Source: Mytilus californianus (taxonomy: Eukaryota; Mollusca; Bivalvia; Mytilida; Mytilidae). Taken from it: a stretch of 64,000 nt of DNA. The notes under the pieces were generated by a model. It did not search any database, had not been told where the DNA came from, and saw only the letters and a program-made list of their open reading frames with translations. The stretch spans positions 89,759,995-89,823,994 of the forward strand of contig NW_026262690.1 of the NCBI RefSeq assembly GCF_021869535.1. The letters run 5' to 3'. Shown in pieces: positions 56,467 to 64,000 of this stretch. How positions within the stretch are numbered: the first letter of the stretch is position 1; each line of letters begins with the position of its first letter. A program made the translations under genes and the position numbers.

Positions 56467-58599
56467 CTAAAAGAAAGGTATATATTCATTAATTTTATTT
56501 CTAATTATTGGCTTTTACAATTGGAATATGTTTTGTTTGACTTTAGTTGCAATATCTGTCTTAATCAGAGGATAGCAATGATTGATATGTGTGTTTGTTA
56601 GTGTTTTGGTGTTGAACGCCACTTTCAGCGACCTTTGCTTTATCATGATTGTCAGTTGATATTGTGTCGTTCTCCCTCTATTTTTCGCATGTCTACCGTT
56701 ATCTATCGTTGGTGTAAAGGCATATTTTATGGTTAGTGTTATTCCTCCATTGATTCCAACTTATTGTTTAGGCAACATTGAAAGTACCTACAGTGATGCG
56801 CGAGGTCAAAATATTTGAAAGTAAAAAAAATGACATTACATTTAAGATAAAACCGAAAGGGCTGGAAGTATGACCAAACTCGTACAAGGAATAAGACATA
56901 TACATTCCTTGATTAAAAAAGTATTTCTTAAATTTTTTAACGCTAAATTCAATAAAACAATATTTGTATAGTCATACCAGTCCAGAAGTAAATTACGGGA
57001 TTCGAAACATGTGATGGTTTTTGTCTTCTGACAAGCCTTGCATGTAATCCAGTAAAAGTTTATATTCAAAGGTAACAAGATAGTTCATTTAGTTATATTC
57101 GTAGAATAATGACAATTTCATAGAAATTTGGGTTAATACTACGTTCGGCGTTACCTGTTTTTTTTGTTAGCTATGCGTAAAGCTGCTATGGTGATTCGGT
57201 TTCCACGCATAAAGTTTCAGATGTATATCACATAACGTACGAAATCGGTATCATATGTATGTATTATATCATCAATGTCTTCGCTGATAGACTCATATTC
57301 CCAAAGGAAACCAGTCAACAAGAAGACATTGCATTTCAAAACGAGTTAAAAAGTCCTCTTTATGCTCATTCAAAACTACTCTAATTTGTGACGTGATAAA
57401 TTCAACTTTTACTAGTCAAATCTCAATACAAACACAACACTGTTTTTCTATTCGTATTATTAGATAACTAGGGTGAAAGGATTATAAACATAAACTTCCC
57501 GTACCCTCACCACCATCCCCCCATCAAAAATGTATCTACAACGCTTCAAAAGGTGTTTCATTGTTTATTTATTATGATAGTGAATCATTGTTATTTTCTT
57601 TTTGGCCTTATAGCTCTTCGATTGTTTCGGTTCTTATTCATCCTTGGCTTTCAAATATTCGACTTTGGGCATTCCTAATTAAGGTAAATCTAGATAGGCA
57701 CTTCGGAAGCATGCAACTTATAACGTGTTGTTTTCAATTATTACAGCACTAGGTCGATACTTTTGCTGGTGGACTGTTTGACCCCGAGGATATCATCAGT
57801 TCAGTTTAGTCAGTAAAAAGAATCCTTTTTAAAATTTATAAGTTTTGAAGTTATAAAAAAACTAAGGTTGCAATTCCGTCAGGTAACGTTGATTTGGCTA
57901 TTATGTTTCTGTTCTCTTTGGTCAAATAGCTCTTTAACTGTTTCGGATATAACCATCCTTGGCTTTGAAATATTTGGCTTTGAGCGTTCCTGATGAAAGC
58001 AATGCAGAAAAGCGCTTGTTGTTTTCATTTTTGTTTTATCTATTGTGATAGTAAAAACACACTATCATGCATACCTCCTAAAAAGAAATATTCTGACGTT
58101 TTGCATCTTTTTACTCATTTACCAAAAGAGCACTTGACGATAGCTTCAAAAAATCCCGTTCATTTGCAATCCACTGATGACATGTCACTTTGTATTTTTC
58201 CACCAATAAAGCGAACTGCATTGGAACATAATATTGTATAAAAGAATCGATAACCCTAAACGAATATTTTAAATGCAAAGTGTAAAATGAACATTGGAGA
58301 CTGATATAACCGAAAATGACTAAATAATAGTTTAGCAAAACTGGAATTCACACAATCATGTATGCTTTAAATTTTAATTGATATTACGTCCTTTTCTGAA
58401 TATTTTGTCAAATCTAATAATAATAATGGCACGGTCAAAACTGCAATTTGATATATATCTTGGAAATTCTTGGATTTTTTTTATAAACTGAATGGGAAGG
58501 ACATTCCAAACTTAGATTTTATCTAATGTATATGAACGTACTCTTACAAATACAATTTTTTTTATATTTCGATATCACACAAAACACATGCGTAGGAAC

Positions 58600-59490
58600 T
58601 GTTTTGTTTTTAAATATGTACTACTTTCCAGTATGTTCTTTTTTGACGGGGCCCAATTTGTTGGTGATGCATATTACAGAGTCTACCCGAATCAAATGCC
58701 GCTCAATTGCAGTTAAGTAAGAGTTTTTTCCTCTGTGTTGAAGGCCTCACTGCGACTTTGGGATGAAGAACAGCAAGAAAAGCGCTGTTTCTTTGCTTTT
58801 GTTGTGTTTTTTGCTGTGCATGTACTGATTTTATGTCAAAGATGGATACCACGTATCTTATATGTATGCTCTTCTGTATTATTAAAGTTATGGTGTATTT
58901 ATTCTTGAAATAACTCTCAATTTTGTGTCAGTTTGTGTACTAACATTTTAATAAGACACACACCACCTATTCGTGGTCCTCATTCCTGTCCACGTTAAAA
59001 TTTTCACTTCCAAACATTTCATTTGGCGCGAAACAGGCAATATATGCCCTCAATTTTAGAATTTATTCATTCATTTTTGTATTATTCAAAGTTATCAGTC
59101 AATATGTGTTCTACAAGGATCATCAGTCCTTCACCTTTCATTTGATACATTAATCACTAAAGTATATTCTACATAGTTTTATATTTACACCATCAGAACT
59201 GTTTTAAATATGTAGTACTGTCCAGTATGTTCTTTTTTGACCGGGCCCTATTTAGTGGTGATACAAAGTCCATCAGAATCATTTTGAAAAGAATTCCACT
59301 CAAACCGGTGCTAGGGGCCGTCATAAACTTGCAGTGAGGTGAGAGTTTTCTTGGTCCGTGTTGAAGGTCTCACTGTAACTTTGAGATAAAGAACAACAAT
59401 AAAACGCTGTTCCTTTTTGTGAGTTTTTTTGCTGTGCATGTACTGATTTTGTGTCATGAATGGATACCCCACATCCTTTGTTTTTTTTTT
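58600..59490 (+). mobile_element. Two LINE 3' tails in tandem within intron B
   Basis: Positions 58,610-58,860 and 59,205-59,480 share 'ccagtatgttcttttttgac', 'gtgttgaagg', 'gaacaacaataaaacgctg' and 'tgctgtgcatgtactgatttt'. Both match the tail at 14,000-14,170 that follows the LINE RT remnant. Intron A contains no equivalent. Confidence 0.6.
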
Positions 59491-59929
59491 CTACAGTTAA
59501 CAATAATCTTTCCAAATTGTTTTCAAAAGCATGGTATACATTTAGACAACATTACTAGCATTTTGATATTTGTTATAGATTTACGTTACATGATAATAAC
59601 GAATCATATCCATATCAATATCCGTGCATGCACGTGTTTCAGGAATAACTGATATACGCATTACACAAAAGATTTATTACAATAGAAAAAAAAACCGCAA
59701 CTGTCCAAAAAACACTACATAGAAAATCTATGATGGAGAACACCATCCCCACCAATAACTGCTGTGAAAACAAGTGCTCAAGAATATTAAGCGATTCCTG
59801 ACATCCACCGTGTTAAAAAAGAATCTTTGTTATCAAAATTCATTACGAAAGTAATGTAAAGTTAAGGAATGGTTGCATTATCATGACGTTCTAATTGACC
59901 AAGACGAAATGGAAACGTATATAAAAATA

Positions 59930-60530
59930 AGTGAATGTGGTATGATACCAATGAGACAACTATTCATTAAACTTCAAATTAAGTGGTTGTAAGCAATTAT
60001 AGGCAACCGTACGGCCTTCAACAATGAGAAAAACCCATACCGAATAATCGGCTATAAAAGGCCCTGACATGAAAATATGAAACAATTCAATTGAGAAAAC
60101 TAACGATCTAATTTATAACAAAACAATTTACGAAAATCAAAAATGACAGACATGAACCAACGCCAAACACTGAACTACAGGATCCTGATTTTGGACAGGC
60201 AGATAAAGAATGTGGCGGGGTTAAACATGTTTATGAACGCTCAACCTTTTAACCTGGGACAATGGTGCTACCGCACAAATCAGAACTATAAAAATCAGTT
60301 GAAAGGTTTTAACTCATCAGATCGATACAAGGCAGAAAAACATCTAACACCATCAGAGACCTGCATGGCAGGGTATTTATAAATCCCTAATAACAAAAAA
60401 GACACAAAAAACAGATATGAGTGTACTCGCAGTTACTGACAGCTAGTGCAAAGCCAAAAACAACTAATAAAAAAAATCAATATCAATCAGTACACATCCA
60501 ACATCTAATGGATTTAGTGTAAAGACGTCA
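59930..60530 (-). repeat. Dispersed repeat family R1, inverted
   Basis: It runs from 'gaatgtggtatgataccaatgagac' through 'gcaaccgtacggccttcaac', 'gtggcggggttaaacatg' and 'cagttactgacagctagtg' to about 60,530. This is the longest and best-preserved copy in the window. The 79-codon open frame (60,143-60,382) is repeat-derived. Confidence 0.75.
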
Positions 60531-60959
60531 TTAAAAGTCAATAATATTAACTATGGTTTTAATTTACTAATTACAAAATCAATATTTATACCAATAAAAA
60601 AGTTTTCAAAGATCTAATTACAGTGTTGAAATAGTAACCTTTTAGAATATGTTTTTAAAAGGTTTGATAAGTTTATCCAGATCGTGTCTGAATTGTCGGG
60701 CTCGGTAAACAACATCAACGTAAAATTGAGTATGTGGTATTCCGTTTGACATAAGTTTTCTACACGTACAGTCAAGCTTGTAAACAAAATCTGTGTATCT
60801 ATGGAAGAATTTAGTAAAGGTTATAAGTAATTGTGGTAAAAAATTCCCTTACCTAATAATTTACCAGTAATACATAGATTCCTTTCATTGAAATCCTAAA
60901 CGTCACTACAGACACGGGTATAACGAAGGAACTGGGATATACAAACAACGTTAGACGGT

Positions 60960-61095
60960 GCCAAAGGAACATCACCGTCCTAAAAAGGGAAATTAACAAT
61001 AGGGAAAGAAAAATCATCCCCTTTGTCGTAAATTTTCGTGAAGAGTCTCTGGTGTATAACTGAAATACCTAAATCTAGAAAAGGACCGTTAATGC
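60960..61095 (-). mobile_element. RT-element coding tail fragment
   Basis: On the minus strand residues with LDLGISVIHQRLFTKIYDKG and DDFSFPIVNFPF match the segment seen at 53,250. It lies about 200 bp from the donor site of exon 1 in gene B; intron A does not show it at the same place. Confidence 0.55.
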
Positions 61096-61293
61096 TGTTT
61101 ACATTTTTTTGTTTCCTTCCTTTGATCTTGAGCGTACCGTATAAGGCTGTTGAACAAAAAAAAATCATCGGAATATTAGATTTTTTCAATAATAAGAAAA
61201 CAGTCTATTAAAGAAATTCCGGACCTCCTTGATAACCACATAGAATAAAAATTTCCTGATGTTATTTAAGTAATGAAGAAGAGAAGAACTTAC

Positions 61294-61342
61294 CCAATGC
61301 AATAAGAAGTGAGATTAAACAATGGTTGTTCAACCGAAGCAT
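61294..61342 (-). CDS. Secreted repeat protein B, exon 1 (signal peptide)
   Basis: ATG at 61,342-61,340 opens MLRLNNHCLISLLIAL plus G, completed to Ala by exon 2, with cleavage expected after Ala-Leu-Ala. Length, phase and donor are identical to gene A. The differences from A (F2L, K5N, H6N) are confined to the n-region while the hydrophobic core is unchanged. Confidence 0.85.
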
Positions 61343-61380
61343 TGTTGAATAACAGGAAAAGAAATAAATATGAAAATTTA

Positions 61381-61390
61381 CTTATATAGT
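61381..61390 (-). promoter_or_regulatory. TATA box of gene B
   Basis: ACTATATAAG on the minus strand, about 40 nt upstream of the ATG, in the same context as gene A (CTCATACTATATAAGTA here; TCAAACTATATAAGTA in A). Confidence 0.65.
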
Positions 61391-62544
61391 ATGAGAGGCT
61401 CATTAGAAGAATCGGAAAATTAAACAATTCTTACACCTCATTTAATAAACACAGAAAGAAACATGTTTTGCGTAGTACAAAATTTACGAATGCAATGTAT
61501 TATGTAATCAACTTCGGTTAAACAGATTAGAAAAATAGAAAATGAGTAACGTTAATAATTTGCATTACTTCCTGTTGCAATGTGCATTCAAATTGAATGC
61601 CCACTTTGAATTTTTACAAGAAAAGAAAACAAAAAAGAAATAAGGGCTATGACTAAAGTATGTTTTCCTTTTTGTACTATTAAAAAGTTAAACATATATA
61701 GATTAAATGATTTATGATGTAATTTTCAGTGGCATCTTGCATAGGTGGACATGAGAAAACATTTATGAATTACTGAGACATAATTGCCTTAAAATTTTAT
61801 TTTGTTTGATAGTTACCAAAAATACAAGATCAAACAAAACATTAGTTAAACTTAAGGAATGACGAAATTTCGATTTTATCGTACGGTATGGACGATTGCC
61901 AATCGTTTGAAACTGTAAAAAGACCTGATGAAGGCTATTTTGTTTACAGGTATTGTTTGTTTTCGTAGAACTGTAATCAGCTATGATTCATACTGAAATT
62001 TTGAAATAAAAAGAACTATGAAGCTAAGAACCTTACCCTTCTCCCCATAAAAACACCCGAAAAACCAAACATGTATTGATAAAAAATCCTCTTTTACCCT
62101 AGCACAATTTGAATAGTTATGTTAAAATAGCTGTACGAATTTAAAACAAAATCTACAACTGAACACTTCAAAGGCAGCAGATCACAATGTTGTATATTAA
62201 ATGAATACATACAATTATTGTTGATATATGAAAACTACCTGAGGTTACATTTTGCGATGCATATATTGTAATTTTATTAATGTCGGGATGCACACTTTAC
62301 TCTGGGCTAATCTTCCATTTTAAAGGTGACAGCGGAAGCTAAGTTGAAAATAACAAACGATTTAAAGTAAATTGAATCGTTAGGAGTAACAGTTTATAGC
62401 CAAAAAAAAAACCTGAAAATATCCGTCATCATTCCATTTCATTTGTAATTTTGACATCATTATCGTGTGCGTAAAATAATGAAGAACTCTCTATGTATAC
62501 TGCCTACATTTATATAAAGGAACTAACTTGAATCAAATTAGATA

Positions 62545-62725
62545 TGAACAGCAATGACTGTCCTTTCTTAATTCTAGAAATTCAGTTTCAGGCGGGAAAC
62601 TCTGTACGAATAGTTACGACAAAAGGAATGAAGTTTTGGTTCCTCTGTTGGACAGTGATGTTATTTTCACCAAATCAAACTGTATTCGCTATGCCCGTAT
62701 CTATGATTACGGTATATTTATTTAA
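62545..62725 (+). mobile_element. RT-element coding tail fragment (unit B counterpart of 42,720-42,930)
   Basis: 'ttctagaaattcagtttc' to 'gtattcgctatgcccgtatc' parallels the unit A copy. The 89-codon open frame here (62,544-62,813) crosses from it into the satellite and is not a gene. Confidence 0.5.
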
Positions 62726-62734
62726 CATTCATAC

Positions 62735-63400
62735 AACAATGCTACTGAGTTGTTTGAGGTATACGACCCTAGATAACATTCATACAACACTGTTACTCAT
62801 TTGTTGGAGATAAATGACCCTTAAAACGTTCATATAATACTAGTACTCAATTGCTTGAGTTGAATGACCCTTAGATAATGTTTATATAACATTGGTACTT
62901 ATTATTGGAGGTATATAACCCCTAGATAACATTCAAACAATATTGTTACTGAGTTGATCAAGGAGTTTAACCACTAAATAACATTCATACAACACTAGTA
63001 CTACGCCTGGGAAACCAAAACCCTTAACCATGGCGTATGACTATTAAACAACTTTTATGTAGCACTGGTACTGAATTGTACGAGTTGTGTTTCCTCTATG
63101 ACACGTTCTCATAGCACTGCTACTGGTAGTTCGAGGTTTTTGACACATAGATAACGTTCATGTAACACTGGTGATACGTTGTTCGATATGTTTGATCACT
63201 AGATAACGTTCATACAACGCCGGTACTAAGTTGTGATAAGAATATGATCCTTAGAAAATATAGCACTGTAACTTAGTTGTTCGAGGTATATGGCCCCAAG
63301 ATAACATACATACAACACTATGTTGTGATAGGAATATGATCCTTAGAAAATATTCATATATCACTGTTACTGAGTTCTTCGAGGTATATGAACTAGGGTT
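62735..63400 (+). repeat. ~52-bp satellite array, unit B
   Basis: About 13 degenerate units with 'cattcatacaacactgttactgagttg' and 'tgaccctagataac' begin at the position equivalent to 43,905 in unit A. The array is shorter here and ends at 63,400. Confidence 0.85.
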
Positions 63401-64000
63401 GTCAAATTGAACATTTTTATGTAACCGGTTACTCGGATACTAAAAGAAAGTTAACGTTTAAAGGAAATATACCCTAAGGGTGGCTGAGTAAAGAAATATG
63501 GTCACTTTTCGTCTTCTTTCGACCATCAGTGAAACACTTCCAAAAATGGGGCGTTCACTTGTCTGTGTGGGATGCATGAATTTGCAGCCAGGTCTTGTCA
63601 TAATGGGGACATTAGATCCGATGCCTCTTGTATACTATAAAGAAAGTGTCGCGCTCATCGATCGTTAATAACCATTGTAGCATCTCTTTGAGGGTCAGTA
63701 GGTGGGCTATTGCAAGTCTTCATTTCTGTCAAACATAACCTCATTTTATTATATAGCATTTCAAATGTCCTACCGTCCTTGTCGGTTGACCCTTACTGCA
63801 CGACCTGCCAATTGAATTAATTGTTAATCCGTTCTCAAACTGAATATGCATGAATTATTATTCACTGAACATTATGCAAAAATAATCAATCAATCAACCA
63901 AAAAAAAAAAGAAATGTATGCTGCACTTTATCACGATGTATTAAATGATGTATTAAAGTTTTTCGTCACAATTTTTCCTAAATTTTAGGTATAGTTTTAT
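63400..64000. other. Unrecognised sequence at the window edge
   Basis: It begins abruptly after the satellite with 'ctagggttgtcaaattg' and 'aaccggttactcggatac'. It may be the end of another mobile element, but nothing in the window matches it. There are no open frames of note. Confidence 0.35.

Larger units (their letters stand above)
56467..61293 (-). other. Intron of gene B (4,827 bp, phase 1)
   Basis: The donor is G|GTAAGTTC at 61,294/61,293 and the acceptor TTTTAG|CA at 56,467/56,466, both as in gene A. It holds conserved stretches with intron A, two R5 fragments (57,640-57,725, 57,955-58,020), two LINE 3' tails, an inverted R1 copy and a small RT tail. No coding exon is evident within it; open frames are short. 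Confidence 0.75.
49800..63400 (-). repeat. Segmental duplication, unit B
   Basis: Counterpart of unit A in the same orientation, with gene B on the minus strand. Insertions private to B include the RT-element copies at 51,205-51,895 and 52,295-53,335, the SINE at 53,505-54,165, and R1 at 59,930-60,530. The satellite part at its right end is shorter (62,735-63,400). Confidence 0.8.

Noticed and set aside
54824-56470. 124- and 413-codon plus-strand frames opposite gene B
   Set aside because: Antisense shadow of the repeat exon, interrupted once, with no independent features.

Overview
The window looks like nuclear DNA of a marine mussel (a Mytilus-type bivalve). This rests on AT-rich, intron-bearing, transposon-packed sequence, on several repeat families I associate with mussel genomes, and on two genes for secreted Gly/Tyr/Asn-rich repeat proteins of the kind found in mollusc shell or byssus. 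No prokaryotic gene organisation, rRNA or ordinary single-copy housekeeping gene is visible. The species assignment is inference.

Region by region: 1-16 kb is mostly non-coding. It holds a terminal-inverted-repeat element (2.84-3.71 kb), tails and a longer remnant of LINE retrotransposons (4.24-4.57 and 12.4-14.3 kb) and dispersed repeats. 16.15-22.56 kb is a decayed Ty3/gypsy-like retroelement: a ComEA-like helix-hairpin-helix ORF, Gln-rich and capsid gag parts, a CCHC knuckle, an aspartic protease, a reverse transcriptase, an internal deletion, and an unrecognised 3' ORF. 23.6-27.3 kb is a head-to-tail run of one repeat unit whose ends carry palindromes. 27.3-32.8 kb is repeat debris with local tandem duplications.

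The most important part is 32.8-63.4 kb. Two head-to-tail copies of a segmental duplication (about 32.8-48.1 and 49.8-63.4 kb) each carry one intact-looking two-exon gene on the minus strand. Exon 1 (49 nt of CDS) encodes a 16-residue signal peptide core and one base of the next codon. After an intron of 3.4 or 4.8 kb, one long exon encodes a mature protein made of about 22-residue repeats (consensus KTKIIVNKGxGYGYxxDGYGNG). Predicted precursors are 622 aa (copy A) and 561 aa (copy B). Both have the same intron phase, the same splice-site context, an Ala-Leu-Ala cleavage site and a TATA box about 40 nt upstream of the ATG. A is Gly-Tyr expanded; B has His/Asp in the same positions. This pair is the best candidate for an undescribed system: paired secreted structural proteins evolving by unit-level repeat expansion. 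A degenerate ~52-bp satellite lies upstream of both genes. SINE, MITE and RT-tail insertions present in only one copy show that the duplication is not very recent.

Limits: no searches or alignments could be run. Repeat boundaries are by eye (roughly 10-50 bp), and family names for retroelements are from visible motifs only.
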